From: Hemileia vastatrix
Lineage: Eukaryota; Basidiomycota; Pucciniomycetes; Pucciniales; Zaghouaniaceae
Assembly: GCA_030280995.1 (NCBI GenBank)
Contig: JASXTE010000015.1
Location: forward strand, 26,592,501 to 26,656,500
DNA length: 64,000 bases
Direction: 5' to 3'
Both the position numbers and the translations under genes were made by a program. The notes beneath the pieces are model-generated. The model was not told where the DNA came from. It was given only the letters and a program-made list of their open reading frames with translations, and searched no databases. Within the stretch, counting starts at the first letter, position 1, and each line of letters opens with the position of its first letter. Positions 1 to 12,389 of this stretch are shown piece after piece.

Positions 1-1893
1 TTGGCGGAAGAGGCTGAGAACCAGAATGGACTGATGAAGTAAAAGAAGGCTGTAGTAAAGGAGTAGTTGAAGAAGAAGATAATGATGATGATGATGATCC
101 CGCACGGTTAGGCGAGAGAGGTAAAACTTTTGACCGAAGCGTCCCTACAAGATTACTTTTACGAGCCGGACTTCTTGTAGGAAGTGGCGGTGCCGGTGGC
201 AGTGGCAGTGGAGTCAATTGTGTTTTAGCATCAGATTCACCATTAACCGATGAACCATCATTAGAATTCAAAACCACCTCGGAAGGTTGAAGCAAGGTAG
301 GTGTAGGGCTAGTAGTGCTGGTGGCAGTAGTGGGTCTAGAAGTTAGCTGATGGTCTGCGTCCTCAGTAAGCGTTCCACCAGGATCAGTTTGACCCGACGA
401 ATGATTAATTTGATCAGTATTTGCTATTAAATCAAGCCTCTCGGTTTGAATTAACGAATCATGAACAGGATCATCATCATCATTATTGATAGACTTTGCT
501 GAACTTGTCAAATCAACCGGATCAGAAAGTGAAATTTTCTGTACACTCCTTACAACGAGATCTTCCGAGCTTTTCTTAGTTGAAAAAGGTACCGCCGTTG
601 ATATATTTGAGAAAGTTGAATTACCAGTTTTTTCAATCCTGCATTCATCATCATCATCATGATGGTCCAATGCTGAAAAAGGAGAAGGCTTAAATGTATA
701 ATTTGTTGGGGTGACGGAAATCGGAGAGAGCTGGATAGATGATTTTAGTGGTACATTATTATGATGATGATGATCTTCAGTAATAACCGATGCAGATTCA
801 GAAGAACAAGAAGAAGAAGAAGAAGAAGAAGAAGAAGAAGGATCGTTGATAGGAGAGGATGATGAAACATCTTCTGAAAATAATCCAGATGTGGGGGATG
901 ATGGAGATGGATCAAGATGATGATTGGGTGATAATGAATGATCGATTTCAGTAGTAGAAGGAGAAAAAGGCTTGACAGTTTGACTACTTCTGATGGAAGG
1001 AATCAGAGAACTGGAAGATGAAGAAGCCGAATGAGAAGTCAAAACTGGTGAATCAATTGAATCCGTACTTAAACAAATTCCTAGAGTTGAGACAGAGTCC
1101 GATTTAGAGGAAACACGAAATGGTTCATCAAGTAAGATCCCACGCTCCAAAGAGCGAATGTAAGTCCAAAAATCACAAACAGCTCGTAAACGGTGAAGAC
1201 AGTAAGAAGGACACAAAGGATAATGCACAGAAGAAGTATCAGCAGAACGAAACGTGTAAATAGTTTCATCGTTGGAAATAAAATGCGGTGTGCGTGGTGA
1301 GGGAGGAATTGAATCAGGTTGTGAGAGTGAAGAGGAAGAGTTGGGATTGTTGTTGTTGTTAAAGGGCTGGGGAGAAGGTGAAGAAAGTAACGAAGGACTA
1401 GGAGCTAAAAAGTTTGCAAAACCAAAGGCTGGAGTAGGAGGAGGAGGTGATGAGGAGGACGATGTTGATGAATTTGGTTTTGAAGCAAAAGAGCGTTTTG
1501 GCTTTAATGAAGGAAAGCCCCAACCACTACTACCAAGCATTTTCCTCATAGTCTGACTTGAACTATAGACTAAAGGGAAGGAAGATGATAAACCGGTGGG
1601 AGAAGAAGGTCTTTGGGGTAGCCAACGAGCTAGAGAGCAGCCACAGAGAGAGCACTTGTCAAAATGATTAGACAAAGAGTCACCCCACACGGGTTCAATA
1701 ACCAATGTTCCTTCCAGGACGGCAGTGGACATGGATCTTCTTGAAATGAAATTGAGACCTGGAGCCAAATCAAACCTCAAAGTTGGATCAGAATCTTCTT
1801 CTATGCAACGTTTGATAAAGGGTTGGGATAAATGAAGTGAGAGGGGAATAGCAGACGCTAATAAATCTCTACTGTTAGTAGTTGTTGCCATGG

Positions 1894-1937
<44 letters not shown>

Positions 1938-3100
1938 GAGGAGGAGAAGGAGGATGATAATGATGTCCCTGCTGTTGCAAATGGTGATAAAGATGATGAT
2001 GAGGAAGATGACAAAGAAAATGAAGAGGGTATCGTCGAGGACCGTTCAACCAAGAAATTAGAAGGAGAGGAGGAGGAAGGGAGAGGTTTGGAGAGCAGTT
2101 CATTCCGGATTTTGTGTAGATGACGAATAAAGTTGATGAATTCAGCAAAAGGGACAATATCCGAGTGAATTTTACGAGAACACGTCAAGGAGGGTTGAGG
2201 GGGAATGGATGGATGAGTAGGCCGAGGGGGATTGAGGATTGCAGATTGAAGAGCAGTAGAAGAAGAAGAAGAAGAAGAAGAAAACAATGTTGGGGATGAT
2301 GAGGATTTAGCAGCAAGGAGAAGATGATCACGTTGACGTTCAGTTTTTTCAAGAGCGATAGAAAGATCTGACATCTGAACTCTCATTGCATTCATGACAT
2401 CTTGGATACCTTTCATCGCATCTTCAATATGACGCTGTTTCCGTTCAGCCTTGATTCGCTGTAATTTTTCAGCGGCGACCATACGATTAGCTTCAGCAAA
2501 CAGATTGGCAGACAAATCATCCAGCTCCTGATTGATGGAACTCAAGGATGCTTCAGACTCGGACCGTTTGCGAGATTCATCAAGAACACGCATGGTGAGT
2601 TTTTGAATTTCAGATTGCACGTTGGCCTGGGAGTGAGTGGATGAGTGAGAGAGTGAGTGGATGAGATGATGTAGAGACACAAACTCTTTCGACCAGCAAA
2701 CCACCTCTTAGGGCTTCAGCATGCTGAGCAGCTTCGAGTTCGAGTGCAAGGTTCTGTTTATAAAGAGAGGAAGAGTGAGCAAGGATATATATCGAGGGAG
2801 ACGGACGACCTGACGGAACGGACCCTTGCTTTGAGAGATTCACGGTGAGCATTTGCCTCATGAAGGGCGTCTTCGAGGTCAGCCTGACGCTCATAGGAAG
2901 CGACGAGCTGGAAGAGAAAGAAGGAAGATGAGAAGGAGAGATGAAGAGGAAGAAGAACGCAGATGGCGGACCTTGGCGTTGAGCTGTGCGAGCTGAGTGG
3001 GGAGTGAAGAATGTTCAGATGGCGAGTTGTAAGCCATGAAGAGCGAACTGGCGGCTGAACCACCAACAAGAGTGATTTTCACTTCTCTGCCACTCAACAT
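1..3100 (-). CDS. SEC2: Sec2-like Rab GTPase guanine-nucleotide exchange factor, 3' end beyond window
   Basis: Four exons on the minus strand: 3100-2972, 2907-2824, 2753-2685 and 2626 to the window edge, with GT-AG introns of 64, 70 and 58 nt, all phase 0. About 969 residues are visible without a stop. Residues about 45-190 are a long coiled coil containing NLFAEANRMV (about 135-144), the hallmark of the Sec2/Rabin8 GEF core that activates the exocytic Rab Sec4/Rab8 on secretory vesicles. Further on are FDLAPGLNFISRR (about 375) and two cysteine pairs (CSLCG about 417; CPSYC followed by HRLRAVCDFW about 560), a conserved C-terminal block I associate with fungal Sec2 homologues. The rest is Ser/Thr/Pro-rich and probably disordered, with poly-Ser, poly-Thr and poly-Asp runs. 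The start is the first ATG of exon 1. It is the only clearly intact host gene here. Confidence 0.82.
1893..1938. repeat. (GTT)n microsatellite inside SEC2
   Basis: About fifteen GTT units on the plus strand, read as a poly-threonine tract in the SEC2-like frame on the minus strand. It keeps the frame open. Other short trinucleotide runs in the gene encode poly-Ser (about 815-840 and 2260-2280). Confidence 0.9.
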
Positions 3101-3225
3101 CTCCCAAATTTAACTCCTCAAGAGAGAGCTAGTCCAACCAGCTTCTCTGTTTCTGTTCTTTTCTTTTCTTTTTATGGGTTGAGGCAGTGTCTCTTAATCA
3201 GTAATCAGTCATCTGCTAAAAATGT
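3101..3225 (-). promoter_or_regulatory. SEC2 upstream region
   Basis: Only about 125 bases separate the SEC2 start codon from retrotransposon debris. The stretch is pyrimidine-rich on the plus strand near 3150-3175. I see no clear TATA box. It must contain at least part of the 5' untranslated region; calling it the promoter is inference from position. Confidence 0.3.
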
Positions 3226-3960
3226 GGCCAAGTTTAGAGAAGCTATATCAACAGTCGGATCAAAGATTAGGGCAGCAACCCCTTCTCATCCTGAAACTGA
3301 AGCACATTAAGCATGCTTTAGTGAAAATGTGTAGAGCAAGTGCAGAAAAATCAAGGCACTATTTACCATTGCTTTTATTTGCAGTCAGAATCACTGCCAA
3401 AAAAAAAATAAAAAGACAACCAGTTATTCACCTTATGATTTAGTTTTTGGTCAAAAAGCAGTTTTATTAGATAATCTAAAAGCTGAGTCTTATCTTGGAG
3501 TTGATCGCAATGATGTTATAACAATGGATGATTTTCTTGGTGCTAGGTTGATGCAGTAAGAGAAGAGAAAGAAGAGTATTTAAACAAAGCTTATTCTAGG
3601 ATGATCAAAATTTGGGATCAGTCTGTCAGATATTGCAATAAAAGGTTGGCTAATTGATTAAGGAGACCTTTGAAAACTGGAGATAGGGTGTTGATATAAA
3701 ATAGAAATTTGGAGAATCTGTGGGGAAAGATGTTTGCTGATAAGTGGAGTGAACCATATAAAGTCAAAGAGCACGCAGGTATCAGGTGGCTCATATATGT
3801 TGGGGTATAGTGTTGAACAAGAGGGTAGCTGCAGACCAAGTCAAGTGGTTTTATCCTAGGGGCATCAGGAGTATTGAAACATAACTCCAAAAATGAGGAT
3901 AAACTATCTACTACCATTTATGAAAATCAATTGTCTTATTCAGGTGTCAAATATTTCATC
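3226..3960 (+). pseudogene. Ty3/gypsy integrase C-terminal fragment
   Basis: Translating across several stops and at least one frameshift gives an integrase tail: a SPYDLVFGQ box (about 3430), a basic helical stretch (YCNKRLAN about 3630) and a RPLKTGDRVLI motif followed by a DKWSEPYKVKEH segment. These are the usual elements after the DDE core of Ty3 integrases. It is unlike the integrase of the other Ty3 elements in the window, so it is a separate family. No LTR was identified for it. Confidence 0.6.
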
Positions 3961-4416
3961 ACAACAATTTTGTGTAGAGTAATATTGTATTTTTATTAAA
4001 AGTGTTCAAGAAGGGGGAACCTACTAGACTTAATGTTGGTAAGTTTGGGGGTGATGGATGGGCTGGGTACTCTATACACAATTACCCTACAACAAGCCTG
4101 CTACCCATCTGCTACACAGACAGTCAGCAGGCATCCACCTCACATGATAGTTATATGTAGATAGATATATCTTACAATCTCAGATTTTTAGTGGAATGAG
4201 TGGTTGTGAAATGAGAATTGCTTGGTGGGGCTGCTGCATCTAGCAACATGCAGCCCTGAGTAATCAATGTGGAATCAGTTGGGGTCAGTTAGGTTAGCAG
4301 CTGAATTTGCTATTTTTTTTTTTTTTTTTTTTAGGAAGTTAGGGCATTAACTCTTTTATATATATAGACGTTTTTCTTTTTTCCCAAAATTTCTCTGTTT
4401 CTGGTTGAGTCCTGGC

Positions 4417-4490
4417 TTTTTTTTTATATTTTTTTATATTTTTTTATATTTTTTTATATTTTTTTATATTTTTTTATATTTTTTTATTTT
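4417..4490. repeat. Tandem array of a 10-base T-rich unit
   Basis: About seven head-to-tail copies of a unit like TTTTTTATAT, nearly perfect. It is non-coding. Confidence 0.9.
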
Positions 4491-4677
4491 GGTTATATAG
4501 GTAGTCCTCTATGTCTATAAAATGGAAATTACAATGTCAAAAGTCAACACTCATTTGAATTTAGGATTCAAAATTGTTTATGTTGTTCTTCTTATTTTAG
4601 TATATTTTATTATTATGGTATTATGTTATTGAGTATTTTCCTTGTTCTATTTTGTTATTTGATTTGATTTTAAGAAT

Positions 4678-4738
4678 ATGATCACTGGGTGGTCTATAAC
4701 CATTTTTACAAATTGGAGGGAGTCCACCCAGTGATCAT
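4678..4738. repeat. 15-base perfect inverted repeat (hairpin)
   Basis: ATGATCACTGGGTGG (4678-4692) and its exact reverse complement (4724-4738) flank a 31-base loop. No flanking duplication or coding content identifies it as a transposon end. Confidence 0.8.
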
Positions 4739-4848
4739 TTTTTTTTCCTCTTGTTTTGTGTGTTTTTTTGTTTGGTTTGTTATTTTTTTTTTTTTCATGT
4801 GTATCAACATCAAGGTGCACTTGGATGTGGGTATAATGTCAGGGGTGC

Positions 4849-6339
4849 TGTCAGGCAGAGATCAAGTACAAAGATATGAAATAACTTGAATAGTCAGTTG
4901 TCTAGAAGATTTTAATGGTCCTATATGAATACTGTAGTACAAATCCAATAAGTATTAAAATATAACTCAATAATTTTAATCTCACTAAATATAAATGGGT
5001 TACAATCTTATAGTTGGTAGAAAAATAAATGTAATAATTCAGATACTATTCAAATAATTTATAAGTGCTATTGATATGTATTGTCATTGTATTGGTTATA
5101 TATATGTGATTGTAATGATAAACAATGTAGAAAACAAGACCAAAAAACCCCCTCCTTTTATATCCAATAACTCCTCCAATGAACAAACCCCTTGATTTAC
5201 CAGCTCTACACACAGCTAATGACACCTCATTCCAGCTAATATACCTGTTCAAAAACATAAAGAGTGGCTAGTAACATAATTAGAATGATATCATCTGCAA
5301 AAATTCTGTAGTAATAGGGATAATCCATCGAAAATAAAGAATAAGCAAAAAAGAGAGTGTATACATCTAATACATTAAAATAGAAGACTAAAAAGGGAAA
5401 TAATAAGACTAATTATTACTCAATATTAAGGGGAATTAACAGTAGAAATGATGGGGCTAATCATGACATTAAACTACATGAACTCCCCATTCAAAAATAA
5501 CCAATCTTGACTGAGAATCCACTTAAAAACCCAAAAAAGGGTGTGAGATGTGGGGTAACTACATGCAGTCCTTAAAAGGCACTTGCATGGGTAAATCCTT
5601 GACTAATTTAGGCAAATTTAAGCATGGTAGTGAATTAAAGGCACCAAGCTTGAGCTTATTCATGAAATTAGTGCATATAATAAGGTCAATGCACTTATAA
5701 TTAAATTAGGACACTAAATAAGCACCTGTTGCCTATTTTAGCGTGGTTCCCCATAGTAGGTGTAGAATGTGGGGTAATTATAGTGTGAAAAAGCTAACTT
5801 TGCTAAAAATGAAGCTATTCACACAGGAAAAAAATGCAGGCAGTAATGTGCCCAGTACACAGAAGCCATTTCTGGCATAAAAAAACACCAAATTTGAAAA
5901 GTGTTATTTTTATGCATTTGAGTAGCCAAATCAATAGTCCTAATTAAGACAAATTGACCTGTCAAAGCACATCTTTAATATTATTAAATTTATAGTGCAT
6001 ATAGTCAACTTTTAAGTGATTTAAAGCACATTTATTGTTTTTCATGTAAAACAATGAAAACAACAGCTTTAAGTCTACTTATCAATTATTTAGCCATATA
6101 TTTAAGGTTCTTAAGATTGCCCTAACATATTCAAAATTAATATTTAGTACATAAGACCTATAAAAGGTGGATATATGCATGTATATAAGGTGTTATAATG
6201 GCTTTTATTGTATTTTATCATAATTTTTACTTATGTATACAACTTGTGTACTTTTATTTATTGTTCCCATGTTTAGTCCATGTGTTTAACATAGCTTATA
6301 AGTACTTTTTACTCATTCCTGGGGATATCCAGGCTGACA
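4849..6339 (-). mobile_element. Solo LTR, family LTR-D (1491 bp)
   Basis: Bounded by TGTCAG...CTGACA and flanked by the 5-bp target duplication GGTGC (4844-4848 and 6340-6344). On the minus strand it begins TGTCAGCCTGGATATCC. It aligns along its whole length with the plus-strand copy at 35553-38234, which is interrupted by an LTR-C insertion. It has no coding capacity; it is what remains after recombination between the two LTRs of a Ty3 element. Confidence 0.85.
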
Positions 6340-6344
6340 GGTGC

Positions 6345-6590
6345 AGCTCATTGAAAGGCTGGGCAACATCCTTTAAATTTAACTTATATATATATATATA
6401 ATTTATTTCATTTTTAATCATTTTATTTTTATAAATATAGTATCATCATTTTGATATTTCAGTTAAAAAAATATTTATGATATTTAAATTTTTATTTTGT
6501 TTCATTAATTTACTTATATTTTCTTAATTTCTATTTTATTTTTTTATTTTATTATTTTATTTTATTTTATTTCAGATAGAGAAAAAGGGT
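6345..6590. other. A+T-rich leader next to gag debris
   Basis: Non-coding, with a (TA)n run near 6381-6400 and T-rich tracts. It ends in TTTTATTTCAG (about 6573), which looks like a 3' splice site just before recognisable gag sequence begins. It may be the leader or intron of the old Ty3 element; the 5' LTR itself was not found. Confidence 0.35.
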
Positions 6591-6599
6591 CTATTGGTG

Positions 6600-8970
6600 T
6601 TCAATCATTATTGGATCTCCTATAATTTTGAGAAATTCTTCAAATTTGGACAAAATTATGGATGCTGAGGTAGTGAGAGTAATACAATATTTAATCAATA
6701 AATTAAATCATTTTCAGTTAAATTGTAGTGTCTCTTCTAGAATTCAGGATAATGTTGATATTCATTTACAAGATAATTGTGATGAATTAGAAGAATCAAT
6801 TTGTCATCCAGGCTACTAGACTTACCCAGTAAATAGCTATAATTATTTACTAGAGTAGAACTATGCCTTTACCTCTCACTTTATTAACTATATTTACTTT
6901 ATAAATTACTTATAATGTTTTAACTAGTTAATAGGTAAAATTAAATTAATTATATAATTATAAAAGTTCCCTCATTTTCTTATTCCTTGAAAGCATCCTC
7001 ATGACAGCTGAAAAGTAGACTGGAGTATAATAATACTGAAGATTAAAATCAAATAATTTTATTTACATTGACATATACTGAAAAAACTAAATAAATCAAA
7101 TAATTTTAATTAACCTGAAATATACAGATAAATACTGTATATGAGAACATTCCTTCTAGAGCATATTTTAAATTGGAAATTTCTATTGTGGGATTTTTCT
7201 CCTTGTGATACTCTTGTATGTAGAACTGTGGTTCCATATTTTCTCTCTTTTTTTGCCTATATAAGGCCCCTCAATCTGGCTGTCTTATTTCATTCCAGAC
7301 TTACCTTACATCAATTACTATATACAAAATCAATCCATTACTACTATTACAATTAAATATTCTGGGATTACAACATAATAATAATACTAAAAATTTTTAC
7401 CTTTTAGTTGAGTAATAAATTATAAGAGAATAAATACATACCTTTTTCTTGAAATCTTGAGTTACCTTATCCTTCATTGCCGTTGGATTGCTAAAAATAC
7501 CTTCTAGACTAAGAGGCCACTCTGACACAATTACTAAGCTGAGTAAATAAAACCAATAACTGATAGAAAAAGTTTTACATTTGACTAGGTTTTCTTCAGA
7601 ATTCCAGTCCAAATTAGTCAATTTGACAACTCTATCTAAGGATTTAGAGCACAAAGTGACAAATTTGAATAATTTGTATAGTGATTTACAGCCTTGGTTA
7701 ACTGAAAATGTGATTCATGAAAATTTCACCTTAACAAATGAGTTTTTGAATTTTTGTGAAGCTGAACATATAATATTAAATGATAAAATGGAAAGAATAA
7801 AATTTTTATTCCAGGAATATATTTTCATTAGCCACTTTAAGGACTAAAGTAGCTCAAATTCCTACTTCAAGAGAAAAATTGGGGTTTATGGAAGAATCAT
7901 TGGGGAAAAAAAAGGTTTGAAAAGATTTCTACACCTTCAGTACATGATCCTGTGTCTGGCACATCTTTTTTAGAAAAATCCATAAAAGATAGTGAGTTCT
8001 CATAACGGAAAAAAAAAGGACATTAAGTCCTGAACAAAAATCTTTTTGTGGAACTAAGCCCCATAGTTTCCATGATGAAGTTTCTGAACACCTTTCTAGA
8101 CTACCAGAAATTCTCAGTATAGAGACGTCACAACATAAATCTGATAATTCATCTCATCAAAATAATTGGCCAAAGGTGGATAGATATCCAACTCTTGATG
8201 GGGAGCCTGGTTCAGATTGGAAAATTTTTATTTAGAGAATGGATAACTTAAAAAATAGTTATAAATTCAACAGATGAAGAAATACTTCTAAATTGATATC
8301 TTTATTTGAGAATTTCTCTTTGATGTGGGATGAGTCTGTTCTATTGGATGCAGGAAATCATAGGTGGGATAAACTGGAAATCCTTGATTGAAGAAAAATT
8401 TGGAGGATCTACCATTATATTAGCTTAAAAAAGATTATATGAGGACTGTAAATATTCCTACTCTGAAAAACCAATTGATTTCAAAATAAAATTGACAAAA
8501 AATTGAAAGCAATTGACCCAAAAATATATTATGACTCATGGAGAGATAAAGTTCTTTATAAGCTGCTAAACTCTTTGATGAATTTAGTCAATGCAAGGAC
8601 TGAACTTCTGAGGGGAGATTCCTCTTTCATTTCAAGATTTAATAAAACAGTGATGAATAACAGGCTTCAATCAAGGAAATACCCCCTAGAGGATAATAAT
8701 TCATTCAAAAATACAGGAAAAAAAAACTTCTTGTGATAAATCATGGAAAACATTTTGACACCAAGAATATACAACAGTAACACTTGAGTGAAATGAGGGA
8801 AGCCTTGACAGAAAGGACATGTTTGTGAGAGAAGAATAAATCTTATTTAACAGAAAAATGAGCCAGAAAATGATCACCAGACTCCTTTATCTGAGGATTC
8901 TTCTAGTGATTGGAAGTAGATATGCTGGAAAATTACATATATCTAATTGAACATGATGAAATTATAAACC
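6600..8970 (+). pseudogene. gag of the old Ty3 element, interrupted by a solo LTR
   Basis: The coiled-coil part of gag (about 6640-6801) breaks at a solo LTR (6802-7527) and resumes at 7528. Further on, pieces matching the capsid of Ty3-A appear: NNWPKVDRYPTLDGEP (8160-8215), LISLFENFSLMWDESVLLD (about 8295-8350) and KAIDPKIYYDSWRDKVLYKL (8500-8565). Stops and frame changes run throughout. The CCHC knuckle seen in the other copies is not recognisable near 8800. Confidence 0.6.
6802..7527 (+). mobile_element. Solo LTR, family LTR-B (726 bp)
   Basis: Starts TGTCATCCAGGCTACTAG, closely matching the start of the Ty3-B LTRs, and ends CACTCTGACA. The 5-bp duplication CAATT flanks it (6797-6801 and 7528-7532). 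A TATATAAGGC box lies near 7258. It sits inside gag of the old Ty3 element. Confidence 0.85.
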
Positions 8971-8989
8971 ATGATTAATTATTTGATCT

Positions 8990-11094
8990 TGAAGATTCTG
9001 AAATTATAATGGATATTGAAAGTGTGTCCATAGTTGTCACACCAATTAAAGCACCTGTTATAAAAACTGAGAAAAAATTAGAATTAGCATTGGATACTGG
9101 TTCTAGAGGAAGTGTAATATCTTTAAAAGTATTAGACACTATCAATAAAGAATATGAGTGTAAACCTCTACCCATGGAAAACACATATTGGAAAGGATTA
9201 TGTTCAGTATTAAGTCCTGTAGGGAAATATAAAACTAAAGTCTTTTTTAAATATAGTCATGGGGTTTTAAGAGCTGTCTGTGAATGTGTTGTCATGAATA
9301 TTGATAACTTAAGTAATTGGTTTTTTATGGGAAAAAAAGTTTGGTATAAGATTAGATCTAGATAATCAGTTCTTCACAATGGGGTTAAATGGGAAAAAGA
9401 AGTTTCAAATTACTTTTTCAAAGATATATACAGTTCAGCTCATGAAATTATGTTCTACTATTGATGAGTTAAAAGGTAGACCAAAAGATAAGGAAAAAAG
9501 AATGACACAAAGAAATTCAGAAATAAACTTTTGGAGAACAATTGAAGGAAAGTCAAAAAAACTCAATATCAAATTTAATACAATCCTTTCCAATGGCTTT
9601 TGCACATGGTACACATGAACTTGAATTGGTTGTGGATCAGGAGAAGAAACTTAATTTAACATGTGAATTAGATGAAATACCACCAAGCTTAAAAAAAGGA
9701 CCTTATCCTGAATCTCCCTCTATAAGAAAGGATATTGAAGAAAATATCTCAATCTTGCTAAAGATAAATATCATTTAAAATGTTGATTTAACACCCAATT
9801 ACTGTGTTATTTCACCTGTGTAAATATCTTATGAAAAATACAAAGCAAGATTGTGTGGGGATGATGGAGCCCTTAATATCCATACAGCTGATTATATTTA
9901 TCCTTTTCCCAGGATTAACTCAATAAATTCTACAATACAGGGAGCAAGGTATAAAATTTGTCTGGATGGAAGTAAGGGATATCACCAAATACCAGTTGAA
10001 AAGAATTCCCAGAAAAATGTGTTAATTACTAAACACATAGGTATTTAAAAATATATTAGGATGCCTTTTGGCCCTAATAATTCTTCATCTTTATTTAAGA
10101 AAGTGATAGATAAAATATCACATGGGAAAAAAATGGCAACCAGAAGTCAGGTTCAGTTCTCATACTTAATCAAATCAATTCAATATGTGAACTGAACCAA
10201 AATCTGGCTTCCACTTTTTTCACCCTGTGCATTCCACCAAGAAATAATGGATGGATGGATGATGGTGTATACTGATGACATCATTATTTTTTCTAAAAAC
10301 TTTGAGGATTATTTGTATCACCTGAGTAAATTATTCCAGAAAATGGATACAATAAATATGACTCTTCTTTTAAATAAATATAAATTTAGTTTTCATTCTT
10401 TAAAGGCACTAGGCTATGTTGTCTCAGGCTTGCAAATATGTGTTGACCAGAATAAATGCCTACTTTTCAGCAAGTAAATTCTCTGGCTAATGTGAAGGGA
10501 TTAAAAAGTTTTCTGGTTATATGTGGATAGTATAGACAATATATTAAGAATGATTAAGTATTGGCTATACCTCTCACAAAGTTAATCAGGATGGAAGAAT
10601 CTTTTTTCTGGAATAATTAAAGACAAAGAGCTTTTAATTCATTAAAATAATGTTTGGGTTCTTCTCCTATATTAGGACTGACAAACTATAATTAACCATT
10701 TTTTTATACACTGATTCCAAATTCATTGGACTGGGTGCTTCCTTCCACCAAAAAAAAGTTATTAGTAATAAAGTTTCTGAGGTACTAATTTTTTGTATTT
10801 AAAGAACTTTGAGAAAGAATGAAACAAAATATGGAGCTACTCAACTGGAATGTTTTTCAGTTGTATGGGCTCTTTATAAATTAGATTATTACCTAAAAGA
10901 CCAAAATTTGAGTTGGTCACAGATTGTAGTGCAGTTAAATGATTATTAAACATGAAGACATAGAATAAGCACATGTTTAGATGTCAGCTAGAGGTGCAAG
11001 AATAAAGAAGAAGAATGAAAATTATACATAGATCAGTAAACATGCATTCCAATCTGGATATTCTGTATAGATTACCTCTTCCAAACATTGTTTC
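8990..11094 (+). pseudogene. pol of the old Ty3 element, 5' part (protease, RT, RNase H)
   Basis: In several frames: an aspartic protease region (LALDTGSRGS near 9090, with DTG), the RT N-terminus (IPPSLKKGPYPESP near 9680), RT with VYTDDIIIFSK near 10265 (the family has YIDD), and RNase H fragments (TDSKFIGLGA near 10700, KYGATQLECF near 10830). Pol breaks off at 11094 where an LTR-C starts and resumes at 32660. A sequence break lies near 10100-10220. It cannot be functional. Confidence 0.7.
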
Positions 11095-12389
11095 TGTCAG
11101 TGCATGCTAGTAAATAAGTATGATTTAATAGTAAATATTATTGGTAAGACTATATAATAATAAATTATTTATGGATTAAACATCAGGGTAAGACTAATAA
11201 AACTGTTATACTCCATTGTTAACTCACAATATTTGGATTGGTGTGTGCTAGTGGTGGGAAATTGACTAATAGAATATATTTATAGCTAGTATAAAGATAA
11301 AATTAATTTATAAGGGTTTTAAATTTTATTTTTATACAATAATAATTATTTTTAATTGTTTAATTGATTTTTAGTAAGTAAGTAATTTCCAATAACCAGC
11401 CAGATCCCCCTTTATGTATACCAAAATTCACAGGAGTGCACAGACCCTCAGTCCAAATGATTCCACTGCTATCCCTGGAAATTACAGCACTGTGAGGGCT
11501 CATCACCTCCCCATGGTTTCCACTTCAAGAAGTTTAATCACTCAGACCTCCAGTTTTGGACCTCCATCACAATTAATGATATCATACCACTATACCATAA
11601 ATAGAAGAAACAGATAAAAGCATATACCTTAAAGGAAAAGAATAAAATAACTCATCCAAAGAGAATAATATGAAACGCAAAAAAAACAAAGGAAAAAATA
11701 TAATTTTGAAAGCTCCCAGTAACATTCAAAAGCCTCCACATTGACCCAGTAATCACATCCCAACCAATAAATCTGTGAAAATCCATTGAAGGAAGTAGAT
11801 TAAGCTGTACAAATTGAATATATGCATGTGTAAAAGGAGTGTATGCTTGTGTAGGAATGGTAAATCCATTTAATACTTGCATATGACCAAAAATAAGCAG
11901 AAAAATAAAGCATATAGGCTATTTAGAGGGTTAAACCTGCATATAGTTGTATATATGCATATTTCACTGAAAATGGAGTTTACACATACATATAAGCTTA
12001 TGTATGTGTCTCATTACTTAATAGGGGGTTTCAGTTCTGGAAAATCTTCACTTAACTTAAGTGTGGATTTCAAAGCAAATCAGAACTTAAATTTTGCAAA
12101 AAAAGTCACTTATTACAAAAATGGGTGTCAGTTATGACTTCAAATCAGCACTTTTTTCCAGATTTTTTTTCACAATTACATGTTTGCCACACCACCCCTT
12201 CCTTTCTCACCCCATCCCAGTCACATGAGACACACAGACCTCCATCCCCTCATCAATCCTTGGCACACACTCCTCACTATGATTTGAAGCATTTTATTGC
12301 AACATGTTAACCAGGCATGTTTTTTTCCTTCTTTTTTTTATATTTTCAACCTCTTAACCTCTTTTCTTGTAAAATACCAGTTTCACAAT

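Larger units (their letters stand above)
3961..4848. other. Non-coding stretch with simple repeats
   Basis: I see no gene here. It follows the integrase fragment and may include remains of its 3' LTR, but I could not find paired ends. It holds a poly-T run (about 4313-4332), a TATATATA stretch near 4358, a 10-base tandem array and a 15-base inverted repeat, listed separately. Confidence 0.5.

Noticed and set aside
1272..2123. Plus-strand open frames opposite SEC2 (1272-1556, 1890-2123)
   Set aside because: They are antisense shadows of the SEC2 coding exon, built from its repeats (Val and Glu runs), with no family resemblance.
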